Of a stretch of 64,000 nt of DNA, positions 34,191 through 42,314 are shown one piece after another. The notes under the pieces are model-generated. The model had not been told where the DNA came from and did not search any database. It worked only from the letters and a program-made list of their open reading frames with translations. The stretch comes from Agrobacterium sp. AGB01. Its GTDB lineage: Bacteria; Pseudomonadota; Alphaproteobacteria; Rhizobiales; Rhizobiaceae. The position numbers and the translations under genes are program-made. Within the stretch, counting starts at the first letter, position 1; each line of letters starts with the position of its first letter. The DNA is taken from assembly GCF_014851585.1 (NCBI RefSeq), contig NZ_JACVAB010000007.1, positions 62,001-126,000 on the forward strand, in the 5' to 3' direction.

Positions 34191-34901
34191 ATGAACCCCG
34201 ATACCCGTGAGAAACTGATGGGCGTATCCGTTGCAACGCTTTGCTCGGCGCTCTACAAGCGCGGCTTAAAAAACCAAACTATCCAGGATGTGCGGCCGGT
34301 ACGGCCAAAGGGCCGCAACATGGTCGGCCCGGCATTTACGCTTCGCTATATGCCGGCGCGTGAAGATCGTAATCCGATGTCCGTGTTTCGCGACCCGAAA
34401 CATCCACAACGCCATGCCATCGAGACCTGCCCGGAAGGTTCGGTACTGGTCATGGATAGCCGCAAAGACCCGCGGGCGGCTTCGGCTGGTGATATTCTGA
34501 TCACAAGGTTGATGGTACGTGGCGGGGCAGGTGTCGTCACAGATGGCGGCTTTCGCGACGCAATGACGATTGGGGAACTGGACATTCCAGCCTATCATAA
34601 CCGTCCATCCAGCCCGACCAATCTGACGCTGCATGAGGCAATTGATATCAACGTGCCGATCGGCTGCGGTGATGTGGCCGTTTTTCCAGGGGATATCATG
34701 GTGGGTGATGACGACAGCGTTATCGTCATACCCAAGGAGATCGCCGATGAAATTGCTGATGAGGCCGTCGAGATGACGGCCTATGAGGATTTCGTCACGG
34801 AACGGGTCAAGGCAGGCCAGACGATTATCGGTCTTTATCCGGCAACGGATGAAAGCAACCTGGCCCTGTTTGCTGAATGGCGAAACCAGAACGGGCGGTA
34901 A
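34191..34901 (+). CDS. RraA-fold protein, aldolase/regulator family
   Basis: 236 residues of the RraA-like / 4-hydroxy-4-methyl-2-oxoglutarate aldolase superfamily. The signature GDILITRLMVRGGAGVVTDGGFRD (about 102-125) contains the glycine-rich loop and the Arg-Asp pair used for metal and oxoacid binding. PIGCGDVAVFPGDIMVGDDDSVIVIP follows. Such proteins are often named ribonuclease-activity regulator, but the divergent uronate locus makes a lyase or aldolase role on a keto acid more plausible. ATG 34191 is preferred (GAG 8 bases upstream) to ATG 34185. Confidence 0.8.
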   Translation: MNPDTREKLMGVSVATLCSALYKRGLKNQTIQDVRPVRPKGRNMVGPAFTLRYMPAREDRNPMSVFRDPKHPQRHAIETCPEGSVLVMDSRKDPRAASAGDILITRLMVRGGAGVVTDGGFRDAMTIGELDIPAYHNRPSSPTNLTLHEAIDINVPIGCGDVAVFPGDIMVGDDDSVIVIPKEIADEIADEAVEMTAYEDFVTERVKAGQTIIGLYPATDESNLALFAEWRNQNGR

Positions 34902-34910
34902 CCCGATCCG

Positions 34911-34930
34911 GGCGCGATTTTGATCGCGCC
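34911..34930 (+). terminator. Hairpin after the RraA-fold gene
   Basis: GGCGCGAT, loop TTTG, ATCGCGCC: an 8-bp perfect stem 9 bases after the stop codon, without a clear T-run. Probable weak terminator. Confidence 0.55.
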
Positions 34931-35109
34931 TACTTCAGCATTAGACGGAGTGGGCAATGCGCCCTTACCGGTCATTTTGTCAGCTGAAAACGCTACCCCA
35001 AAGGAAGCAGCTTTCGTGCGTGACTGATATGCCGGACCCGACACCATGAGATAGGAGGTCATGATGGCCTCGAGCCCGGGGGAGAGGCTGGCATTACCTG
35101 CCAGGCCGC

Positions 35110-35346
35110 TCAGCAGTGGCCGGCTCTAACGCCTGCCAATTGTGTAATTTCGTGTGTCGACAGGTCGGCTGTCAGCTCACTTTTCAATTCGCCCATCAAA
35201 GTCTTGCGGGCTGCGTCCAATTGAAAGGCTGCCGATTTCGAGGAAAGGCTTTCAGCGATCCCAACGGTATATTCGAGCATATTGATTAGCGCGAGGTATT
35301 CCTCATGGCGCTCGCTGAGCTGAATGCTGGCATTGATGTTCGTCAT
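35110..35346 (-). CDS. 78-aa small protein downstream of TfuA, unknown
   Basis: Unrecognised small protein. Mostly helical and polar, with heptad-like leucines in YLALINMLEYTVGIAESL and TLMGELKSELTADL, and ending in a lone cysteine (GVRAGHC). GAGGA lies 5 bases before its ATG. It begins 89 bases after the TfuA stop on the same strand and is the last reading frame of the YcaO/TfuA set. It could be a modification substrate, an immunity or carrier protein, or unrelated. The N-terminal helix with a short Gly/Cys tail resembles a leader-plus-core layout, but this is speculative. Confidence 0.5.
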   Translation of the reverse strand: MTNINASIQLSERHEEYLALINMLEYTVGIAESLSSKSAAFQLDAARKTLMGELKSELTADLSTHEITQLAGVRAGHC

Positions 35347-35435
35347 GCTATCCTCGATATGTTGCCGAGGTCATTGTTAAGCACGGAATTCGTTTGCGTG
35401 CGCGTTGCAAAAGCGTTGCACACGCGAAACGGGAT

Positions 35436-36143
35436 TTATCGTACTTGTTCCCCGTCTTCTGCGCGAAACAAACTACGCCACACGGAAATCTCGTTAAAAG
35501 TCCAAGTCTTGGCCGATGGGGCAGCAACTGGTCGCCGGATCAGCTCAAGCAGTGCAACGGCATCCAAGCGCTTTTGATCAACCCATGCTTGTTTTATTAT
35601 ATTGCGAAGCACAATCGCATCAAAGCCTGCAACTTCCGCGATCCGTGTCCAACTCCTTTCCTTGAAGAAGATGTCACGCGCTGCACGCGAAATATCAAGG
35701 CAATCGGCGGCCGTCAGCACACCGAGGTTTTCAGCACGCGCCAAAGTAGCATCAACATTGACTATCGGTATCGTCAGCGGCATGTAGGCCAACTCGGCTG
35801 GCCCATGCAGCAAGGCGACATCACCATCGTCATCGCGTCGACCGCCGGCATAATCGTCAAAGATCTTGCCAACACCGATCATGCCAAATGCTGCACATTC
35901 TGCGGCACGCAGCGCGCCCATGCTGGCAGCTCCGAATACCCCGATATTCTGGGAGAGAGCAAACAGAAGTTCCTTATGCCAGACGGGCGCCACAAATTCG
36001 AACTGACCATCGATAAGGCCAATCGCCGTTGCACCGTCCCGCATGGCGCGCATGACATCACCCTGGCAGGCAGGAGGCCTGATCTCGACATCCGACAGTT
36101 TGCCAATGTCTGGGAAGCTCGGACCGACGAAGACGACCTTCAT
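35436..36143 (-). CDS. tfuA: TfuA-like protein
   Basis: 235-residue TfuA-domain protein. The family core is unmistakable: VVFVGPSFPD at the start, EIRPPACQGDVMRAMRDG (about 20-37), AIGLIDGQFEFVAPVWHKELLFAL, and VFGAASMGALRAAECAAFGMIGVGKIF (about 69-95). TfuA was first linked to trifolitoxin production. In archaea and actinobacteria TfuA partners YcaO to install thioamides, probably by delivering sulfur. Its ATG overlaps the YcaO stop by 4 bases (ATGA), so the two are co-translated. No other sulfur-transfer gene is nearby. Confidence 0.93.
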   Translation of the reverse strand: MKVVFVGPSFPDIGKLSDVEIRPPACQGDVMRAMRDGATAIGLIDGQFEFVAPVWHKELLFALSQNIGVFGAASMGALRAAECAAFGMIGVGKIFDDYAGGRRDDDGDVALLHGPAELAYMPLTIPIVNVDATLARAENLGVLTAADCLDISRAARDIFFKERSWTRIAEVAGFDAIVLRNIIKQAWVDQKRLDAVALLELIRRPVAAPSAKTWTFNEISVWRSLFRAEDGEQVR

Positions 36144-37345
36144 TGCAAGGCTCGCGAAATCGCCCGGCCACCAAATCTCTGGCGACGCTCACCGTCGGGG
36201 TTTTCAAGCTGCGGCACAACAACCTTTACCACCGCGGCGGGCAACCAGTCGGGAGAGATATCAACCGCGTAGATGTCCGTGATACCTTTGGTTTGCAGGC
36301 GCTCCACAACCCTTTGCAAAGCCTGCTCAGCGCAGCTGGCATTAATGCGGGGCAAATCTTCGAGTTGCATGGCAACCGGCGCATCGAACGCGGCGAGGAT
36401 GGTCGGGTCGGCCGGTTGGCTAAAGGTCTTCGGCATGACGTCATCTCTTGCTCCGGCAATGAAGGTCATGCGTGACTGTACGGCTTCGGTAATCGCCCGC
36501 ATGACAGCGATCTCAGGAGAGATGGAACATCCTGCCCCAAGTGTGATGTCAACATGGCGAAAGCCCTCACCAGCTTGCAGTTGATGTCGCGGCGTCAGAA
36601 GCGCAACCACACAGGGGACCGCGAGGTCGCTGGTGATGTCGAAAACAGCGATTTCCATGTCTGCAGCCGAAATTCTGCCGAGCAAACCCTGCAAGTCGGG
36701 GTTTGCGATCTGGCTGGTGTCAATTCTTGGCTGATAGCGCCTCGCTGACGTTGTTACCTGCCACAGTGTCATGGCGTCGCGTTCAACACGCTCCAGCAAC
36801 CCATGCGATGTCGCTTCGATCAAACTATTGCCGGATGCAAGTCCATCCGACGATTGCCAGAAACGCGGCGCGATCAGAGTGCGGTCGAGTTGAATGGCTT
36901 CCACAGGCAGCCAGACTTTTTTTCCTGTCAGCAAATTGGTCGCACTTGCCCATGAAATCGTTTCGTCATCACGGATCGGCATTGCCTTTACAGCAAGCAG
37001 GCTATCCAGCGTGTTTACGACCTCGCCAGCCGAGCGTAGAGATGAAGGCGTATCAGATACTATCTGACAGGCCGGGCTGGCGGCAACGGCACGTTCAACG
37101 GCTTCCATGACAGCTGACGTTCGAGCCGAATCGTCGTCGATGCCCTTGCCTTGCGCAATAACAATCGCTTTGGCGTTTGGCGTATAGGCGCACCAGACCG
37201 GTACACCGATACGATCAAGGCTGGTTTGTTTGGCGACCCTGGTAATACCGAGCCGAGACAGAATAGGAGAGACCCGTTGAAAGGTCTCTCCCGCAGAACA
37301 TGAACGGAAATCGACAGTATCGATTTCTAACTGATCAGGATTCAT
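36140..37345 (-). CDS. YcaO-domain protein (TfuA-associated cyclodehydratase/thioamide synthetase)
   Basis: 401 residues. The YcaO ATP/Mg-binding motifs are present in order: SAVMEAVERAVA (about 77-88), SLIEATSHGLLERVERDA (about 178-195) and VMRAITEAVQSR (about 286-297). There is no N-terminal ocin-ThiF/E1-like domain, so leader recognition would need a partner. The C-terminus lacks the proline-rich tail of azoline cyclodehydratases, consistent with the TfuA-dependent subclass that makes backbone thioamides. ATG 37345 overlaps the upstream 73-aa frame by 11 bases, which argues for translational coupling to it. The substrate is unknown. Confidence 0.92.
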   Translation of the reverse strand: MNPDQLEIDTVDFRSCSAGETFQRVSPILSRLGITRVAKQTSLDRIGVPVWCAYTPNAKAIVIAQGKGIDDDSARTSAVMEAVERAVAASPACQIVSDTPSSLRSAGEVVNTLDSLLAVKAMPIRDDETISWASATNLLTGKKVWLPVEAIQLDRTLIAPRFWQSSDGLASGNSLIEATSHGLLERVERDAMTLWQVTTSARRYQPRIDTSQIANPDLQGLLGRISAADMEIAVFDITSDLAVPCVVALLTPRHQLQAGEGFRHVDITLGAGCSISPEIAVMRAITEAVQSRMTFIAGARDDVMPKTFSQPADPTILAAFDAPVAMQLEDLPRINASCAEQALQRVVERLQTKGITDIYAVDISPDWLPAAVVKVVVPQLENPDGERRQRFGGRAISRALQ

Positions 37346-37556
37346 GGTGTCCGGATGCGGCGACCTCAGCAGACGAAAATGCGACAGCAAAGTTTACACC
37401 CTTGACGATTGTCGAGCCCTGCTGGCGAAGCGTCTGAGCGTTGGCGAGGTCACTACCAGCGGGCGGCGCACTCAGTGGAGAAACGGTGCCTGATGTGAAA
37501 TCTACGAGCCAGAGCTGTTCATCTCCGGGAAGTCCAATAACTGCAACCTTAGACAC
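37335..37556 (-). CDS. 73-aa small protein preceding YcaO, candidate modification substrate
   Basis: Start GTG at 37556 with AAGGAG 7 bases upstream; a longer frame to 37649 overlaps the SARP gene and is rejected. The N-terminal third looks like beta strands (KVAVIGLPGDEQLWLVDF), then a Ser/Pro-rich linker (SGTVSPLSAPPAGSD), a helix-like TLRQQGSTIVKG, and a small-residue tail NFAVAFSSAEVAASGHHES. It has no Cys, so an azole-type product is limited to Ser/Thr, while backbone thioamidation needs none. Its stop overlaps the YcaO start by 11 bases. It is the best precursor or substrate candidate by position; no homologue is recognised. Confidence 0.65.
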   Translation of the reverse strand: MSKVAVIGLPGDEQLWLVDFTSGTVSPLSAPPAGSDLANAQTLRQQGSTIVKGVNFAVAFSSAEVAASGHHES

Positions 37557-37570
37557 GATGTTCTCCTTTG

Positions 37571-39400
37571 TTAAAAACCGGCCTTGATCAGGCCTTCCCG
37601 GTAAAGCTCTGTCTGCCAGGGCTCCTTGTGGGGCACCATCTTCAGCCAACGCTCGAGATCGAAATCAGGATTACTTTTCAGAACGCGCAACCTGCAGGCA
37701 CGTGCCTTTGCCATGTCGCCAAGCATACCCCAGCATGCCGCAGCAAGACGTGATGCCGGCGCGCTATCGCGCATCTGTCCGATGTAATCCAGAGCCTGAC
37801 GAAACTCGCCAAGGAAGTAACTGGCGCCAGCCGCAGTCCACAGGTAGGTGTCCGGAGACAACGGGTTGAGCGCAATGGCCGAACTGATCTTTTCAAGTGC
37901 AGCTTTGGGATCACTGGCGTGAACAAGGCTGTCTGCGTGACTGTAGAGCACGTCGGCATAAGTCGGGTTGAATGTTTCGGCCTGGCCAAGCGCCGCCAGA
38001 CTGTCGTCAATTTTTCCGCCATAGAGTTGGCTGACGCCGAGTTCCTTGTACGCTCCGGCAAATTCGGCATTCTCGGCTACGGCTATCTTGGCCTGCTCTT
38101 CTGCATGCTGGAGAAGCTCGCTGTCGCCTCTCGCCGTCAACAGCCATTCCATGGTCAGTGTTCTGGAAATTCCAGCCCGCGCTGCAGAGAAGCTCTTGTC
38201 ACCATCAAGAGCCTGCCTGAAATACCGTCGCGCTTTTCTGATCGATGGCAGATCCAGTTTGGAAAGGCTCTGCAGGCCACGCAGATAGGCGTAATAGGCG
38301 TCCGGACGGCTGTGATAATCGGCCACATTGGACGTGCGACCACCGACCTTGTCGAAAATCGACTTTTGAATGACCTCGGCGATTTCGAGCTTCTGGATTG
38401 CAACCTCGTCGGGTTTCAACTGAAAACGGGTTGCCCACAACACCTCGTCACTCGGCATGAAGATCAATTGCACAAACAACTGATCATCAGACCGCTTCGT
38501 GTCGAGTGCATACATGACCGAATGTTTTTCGAGAATCCCGGCCTTGTCTTTCGAGGCGCGAATACGTTCGGCGGTGTAGGGGGCAACCACCGAGACCGAG
38601 CGGCTGGTGCAGAGGCCAATTGTCAAATCTTCAATCAGCGCGTTGGCCACGGAGCCATATTGCTGGGCACTGTGAAGTGTCTCAGGGGGCAGCAGCGCAA
38701 TTCGCGGCGGAACGGTAATGTCAAAGGCCGTTTTCACGTCCGATGATTGAAGATTGGCAGGCTGTGGCGGTAAAAAGCTGACGAGAGGACGGGCAACTGC
38801 AGCAGTTTGCTGTTCACCCAATTCCACAGGCGACGAAATCGTTCTTCTGACCTCCTCGTCGTCAGGATCGCATTCAAGCAGCAACACTGCAGCACGTCGA
38901 AGATCGGACCGGCTCTGGTCGGAGGCCGGTAGCGTTTGAAACTGCATGAATTCGGTACGCAACTGGCCGACCAAACGCGTGCGGACGTCACGAACCCAGG
39001 CATCCAGCGCACTTGATCCGTCGCCATGCAAGGGAAGAAACTTCAAAGCCACGGCATCTGTGGCTGCTTTGAGGCGTTCTGTGGGATCTGTCAGCGCAGA
39101 CATCGCTAGATCACAACGTATGGCCTGCGGGGCAAGGGACAAGGTCGTGCCGTCTGCTACAACTAGCGGGCCTGAGGGATCGGTTGCCATTGCCAGGCGC
39201 CGAAGCATGGAGCGCATATTGGTGGCTGCGGCCTCTCCACGGTCAGGCCATAAAAAGCTGGCCACTTGCCGCCGGGCGACCGGCCTATCCATGTCATGAA
39301 GATAGGCCAGAAACACCAGTGACAGGCCGGGCACAGATAAATTCTGCCCAGCGCCGTCGCGTAGACTGCTGTCACCAAGTGTCGTTAAAACAAAGCCCAT
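37571..39400 (-). CDS. SARP/TPR-type transcriptional regulator
   Basis: 609 residues. The first 100 resemble the winged helix of SARP-type activators (LSLVFLAYLHDMDRPVARRQVASFLWPD, then NMRSMLRRLA). A BTAD-like helical part follows. About 230-330 is a domain often found after such regulators (PPRIALLPPETL...IEDLTIGLCTSRSVSVVAP). From about 355 to 590 there are several TPR units (AYYAYLRGLQSLSKLD, AGAYKELGVSQLYGGKIDDSLAALGQAETFNP, ADVLYSHADSLVHASDPKAALEKISSAIALNP). It starts 6 bases after the XRE stop and ends 14 bases before the 73-aa gene, so it is probably the locus activator. Confidence 0.82.
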   Translation of the reverse strand: MGFVLTTLGDSSLRDGAGQNLSVPGLSLVFLAYLHDMDRPVARRQVASFLWPDRGEAAATNMRSMLRRLAMATDPSGPLVVADGTTLSLAPQAIRCDLAMSALTDPTERLKAATDAVALKFLPLHGDGSSALDAWVRDVRTRLVGQLRTEFMQFQTLPASDQSRSDLRRAAVLLLECDPDDEEVRRTISSPVELGEQQTAAVARPLVSFLPPQPANLQSSDVKTAFDITVPPRIALLPPETLHSAQQYGSVANALIEDLTIGLCTSRSVSVVAPYTAERIRASKDKAGILEKHSVMYALDTKRSDDQLFVQLIFMPSDEVLWATRFQLKPDEVAIQKLEIAEVIQKSIFDKVGGRTSNVADYHSRPDAYYAYLRGLQSLSKLDLPSIRKARRYFRQALDGDKSFSAARAGISRTLTMEWLLTARGDSELLQHAEEQAKIAVAENAEFAGAYKELGVSQLYGGKIDDSLAALGQAETFNPTYADVLYSHADSLVHASDPKAALEKISSAIALNPLSPDTYLWTAAGASYFLGEFRQALDYIGQMRDSAPASRLAAACWGMLGDMAKARACRLRVLKSNPDFDLERWLKMVPHKEPWQTELYREGLIKAGF

Positions 39401-39406
39401 ATGGTA

Positions 39407-39832
39407 TCAGATGGAGGCGTTATTATGATCTTCCTCACCCGCACTGGACGGGTCGGTTCTCAGCGTCCGGACGAGATTGAGAACGCTCTGACGCAAGCGT
39501 GGGCTCTTGATCGAGTTGAACGCGGTCACCAAGGCAATCGTCTCCTTGGAGCTCATCAATTCATTAAACTCGCCCATAGGGGAGCCGGCACTGTTGACCA
39601 GTGCGTTTGGGCCGTTTTCAAAGAAAAAGCTGATCGGGACCTCAAGTACTTCGGAAATGTGCTGTAGTCGGCTGGCGCTGACCCGGTTGATACCCTTTTC
39701 GTATTTCTGAACTTGCTGGAAGGTTAGGCCAAGTCCATCGGCGAGCTGTTCTTGCGACAGACCAGCAATCGATCGACGAAGGCGAATACGAGAACCAACA
39801 TGAACGTCAATAGGGTTGGGAAGTCTATTCAT
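39407..39832 (-). CDS. XRE-family helix-turn-helix regulator
   Basis: 141 residues. The N-terminal HTH_3 domain reads GSRIRLRRSIAGLSQEQLADGLGLTFQQVQKYEKGINRVSASRLQHIS (about 13-60), the standard XRE pattern seen in rhizobial regulators such as PraR. The C-terminal 60 residues are polar and unassigned. It is the first gene of the leftward YcaO/TfuA set. An inverted repeat AACG-TTT-CGTT sits 16 bases upstream of its start and may be its own operator. Confidence 0.88.
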   Translation of the reverse strand: MNRLPNPIDVHVGSRIRLRRSIAGLSQEQLADGLGLTFQQVQKYEKGINRVSASRLQHISEVLEVPISFFFENGPNALVNSAGSPMGEFNELMSSKETIALVTAFNSIKSPRLRQSVLNLVRTLRTDPSSAGEEDHNNASI

Positions 39833-39847
39833 TGCAGTGATCCCTAA

Positions 39848-39858
39848 AACGTTTCGTT
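39848..39858. promoter_or_regulatory. Inverted repeat upstream of XRE gene
   Basis: AACG-TTT-CGTT is a perfect 4-bp inverted repeat with a 3-base centre, 16 bases before the XRE start. Short symmetric sites near the start are usual for XRE autoregulators. Weak evidence given its length. Confidence 0.35.
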
Positions 39859-39959
39859 GCAGGAATCTATGCGTGAAAATTCCGGGTTGCGCAATCTACT
39901 TTTGCCAAAGATTTTCTACTCTCACGCGACCATTCGGCACCAACGCGCAGTTGATTGTA

Positions 39960-41210
39960 TCAGCTCTGATGGCTCGATAGCGCACTGCGAGATCCGGCGA
40001 TCAACGGCAGTGACGTTATAATGACCGGCAACAACAATACTGCCCAGGCGACGCCATAACCAAAATAGTCGGCCAGCAGTCCGAACAGGTAGGGTCCAGC
40101 CGCCATCACGGCCAGGCAGATCGTCGAGGCAAAGGCGATTGTAGAGGCAATCGAACTTTTCGGCGCACTCTCGGCAATTTGCAGCAGGTAAAGCGGAAAC
40201 CAGCCAATCCCAAAAAACCCAAGGACGAGCAAAATGGCTGCAATCGTTATCGTTGACGATCCGACCGGCAGGACAGCAAGAAGGACAGCCGACGCCGCAG
40301 CAATGAGTGAAACGGCACCAAAAGATCTGGCGCGCAGGCCCGGCCAAAACCGATCACTCAGCCACGGCAACAGGATACGTCCGGGTATGCCTGCAAGTTG
40401 GGTTGCCGCAAACAATGATGATGCTGCGATCAAACCGAGTTTCAACCCGTCTGCAATGAAGCCGATCATGTGGGCCGTGAACGTGAATTGAAATGCCGAC
40501 ATTGCGATGCCAAGGCGCAGTACTGGCCAGAATTGCGGATCCTGACCGACAATCCGTGCCAGCGACAACAGGCGCAGAGGTGCGCTCTTTGAAGACGTAA
40601 ACTCGCTGCCCTCGCGGTAAAGCCCGAAAAACAAAATCGCACCCAGCATAGAAATCGCAGCACCCAGCCAGGTTGCAGCCTGCCACCCGTAATGGATAGC
40701 CAAAAGCGGCAACAAAGCTGCGGCAATCATCGTGCCGAACGGAACGGCAGCCTGCCGAAAGCCGGTGGCAATTCCACGGTGCGATGGTGGGAACCACCGC
40801 ATGATCGCTCTGGTCCCACCGGGCTGCACCGCGGCATAGGTTCCACCGAGACATGCCATGCAGATCAAAAGGGCGACAAAACTGTTGGCGATCGTGGCGG
40901 CACACGCCATGGCAATTGCCATGCCGATCATAGCCAGGCCAACGATCCTCCGCTCGCCATAAAGATCGATTGCGCGACCGAGTGTAAACATCGTGGCGAT
41001 CTGCACCCCATTCATGACGGTGACGGCAAGCGACGCCGACGCTAGGGAAATACCAAATGCCTCCCGCCAGAACGGCACAAGGATATAGACGCCCTGGGAG
41101 ACAAAGGAACCTGCGGTCTGAGTGCCGACTGCGATCGCCAAGATGGCCCAGATATTGGGATCTGCACCGGCGGCAGATGGTGATGGTTCGGCGGGTAGGC
41201 GACGCAGCAT
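39960..41210 (-). CDS. MFS transporter
   Basis: 416-residue major facilitator with about 12 hydrophobic segments. LGRAIDLYGERRIVGLAMIG (about 77-96) is the MFS loop 2-3 signature, and PSHRGIATGFRQAAVPFGTMI follows in TM5. It resembles CynX/NarK-like or sugar/organic-anion MFS proteins, with substrate unknown. It is divergent from a LysR gene, suggesting control by that regulator. It lies 127 bases upstream of the XRE gene on the same strand, so co-transcription with the YcaO/TfuA set, possibly as an exporter, cannot be excluded. Confidence 0.88.
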   Translation of the reverse strand: MLRRLPAEPSPSAAGADPNIWAILAIAVGTQTAGSFVSQGVYILVPFWREAFGISLASASLAVTVMNGVQIATMFTLGRAIDLYGERRIVGLAMIGMAIAMACAATIANSFVALLICMACLGGTYAAVQPGGTRAIMRWFPPSHRGIATGFRQAAVPFGTMIAAALLPLLAIHYGWQAATWLGAAISMLGAILFFGLYREGSEFTSSKSAPLRLLSLARIVGQDPQFWPVLRLGIAMSAFQFTFTAHMIGFIADGLKLGLIAASSLFAATQLAGIPGRILLPWLSDRFWPGLRARSFGAVSLIAAASAVLLAVLPVGSSTITIAAILLVLGFFGIGWFPLYLLQIAESAPKSSIASTIAFASTICLAVMAAGPYLFGLLADYFGYGVAWAVLLLPVIITSLPLIAGSRSALSSHQS

Positions 41211-41290
41211 AAGAGGGCTCCAGACAGGCAGATCACACCTGCATAGCCATCCGCACCCATATTTGAAATTAGGGCTTGCGCATTACAGCG

Positions 41291-41305
41291 ATAACGGTTT
41301 GTTAT
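41291..41305. promoter_or_regulatory. LysR-type box (T-N11-A) before the LysR gene
   Basis: ATAAC-GGTTT-GTTAT is a perfect 5-bp inverted repeat containing T-N11-A (41292 to 41304), the LysR consensus. It lies 7 bases before the LysR start and about 80 bases upstream of the divergent MFS gene. Confidence 0.6.
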
Positions 41306-41312
41306 AGATGGC

Positions 41313-42167
41313 ATGCGCTCCCTTGACCCTGAAGCCGTCGAAGCCTTCCTCCTTGTTGCTGAACTGCAGTCCTTCACGCGCGCCGCAGGTGTCATGAACA
41401 CCACCCAGGCCGCGATATCCCTGCGTCTGCGCCGGCTGGAAGAACTGTTGGGCGTACGCCTTGTCGAGCGCACACCACGGCGCATTCGGCTGACCAGCGC
41501 GGGCGAGCGTTTTTTGGAACCGGCCCGAGACTATGTCAGCGCCGGTCGACGTGCCCTTGATGTGTTCGGCGCAGAGCCCATGCGCCTATCGGTTGGCGTA
41601 TCACATCATCTGATCGGCGCCGATCTTCCCCATTTGTTGCGACTGATCAGCGAACGGGAAACCGGCATTACCTTGCACTTAAGGACCGCTGGCACGAGAA
41701 ACCTGCTGGAACTTTATGACGCAGGCGAATTGGATGCGATCGTGGTGTTGCGCCACGACGATATCAGACGCGACGGCGAAGTGCTGTCGCAGGAAAATTT
41801 CGGATGGTTCTGCTCCCCGGGTTTCCAACTGCAACAGGATGCGCCCTTGCCACTTGCCCTGCAGCCGGAGCCATGCAACCTGCGTGCAATGGCATTGCGC
41901 ACTCTGGACGCGGCAAAACTGCCCTGGCGGGAAGTGTTTGTTGGCACCGGCGCAACGGCAGTCGGTGCAGCCGCAGAAGCAGGTATTGGCGTCGCCCTTA
42001 TGGCGCGCAGCGCGGCACCGTCAGGTGTGATCGAAGTGACTGACCGCACACTTCCGCAACTACCTCCACTGGACGTTTTGTTGGTCTCAAATGTCACCGG
42101 AGATCTTGCTCCGGCCGCATTGCGACGGATTGCCAAGGCGTTCCGTTCATCCGCCTCAGGGTCGTAA
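41313..42167 (+). CDS. LysR-family transcriptional regulator
   Basis: 284 residues. The N-terminal winged helix has AVEAFLLVAELQSFTRAAGVMNTTQAAISLRLRRLEELLG (about 8-47), a clean LysR motif. The C-terminal periplasmic-binding-protein-like effector domain runs from about 90 (MRLSVGVSHHLIGADLPHLL). It is divergent from the MFS transporter with a 102-base gap that contains a T-N11-A palindrome, so it most likely controls itself and that transporter. The effector is unknown. Confidence 0.9.
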   Translation: MRSLDPEAVEAFLLVAELQSFTRAAGVMNTTQAAISLRLRRLEELLGVRLVERTPRRIRLTSAGERFLEPARDYVSAGRRALDVFGAEPMRLSVGVSHHLIGADLPHLLRLISERETGITLHLRTAGTRNLLELYDAGELDAIVVLRHDDIRRDGEVLSQENFGWFCSPGFQLQQDAPLPLALQPEPCNLRAMALRTLDAAKLPWREVFVGTGATAVGAAAEAGIGVALMARSAAPSGVIEVTDRTLPQLPPLDVLLVSNVTGDLAPAALRRIAKAFRSSASGS

Positions 42168-42314
42168 TTTTCATGGAGCAATGGCAGAACTTGCCTCACA
42201 ATGGTCCATTTCATTCACACTCACGCGATATTGCTCGATAATCGATTGTCAAAAAGACATCTTTGTCCCACATCGCATTATAAAAATTGTCATCACAACC
42301 AGGATCACAGCTGA

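Noticed and set aside
35394-36272. 292-codon rightward frame opposite tfuA and ycaO
   Set aside because: The opposite strand encodes clear TfuA and YcaO proteins with ATGA overlap; this frame has no family features.
35436-37345. Ordinary azole (TOMM) cluster interpretation of the YcaO gene
   Set aside because: No dehydrogenase, no E1-like partner and no Cys-rich precursor are present; the fused-translation partner is TfuA, which points to the thioamide subclass instead.
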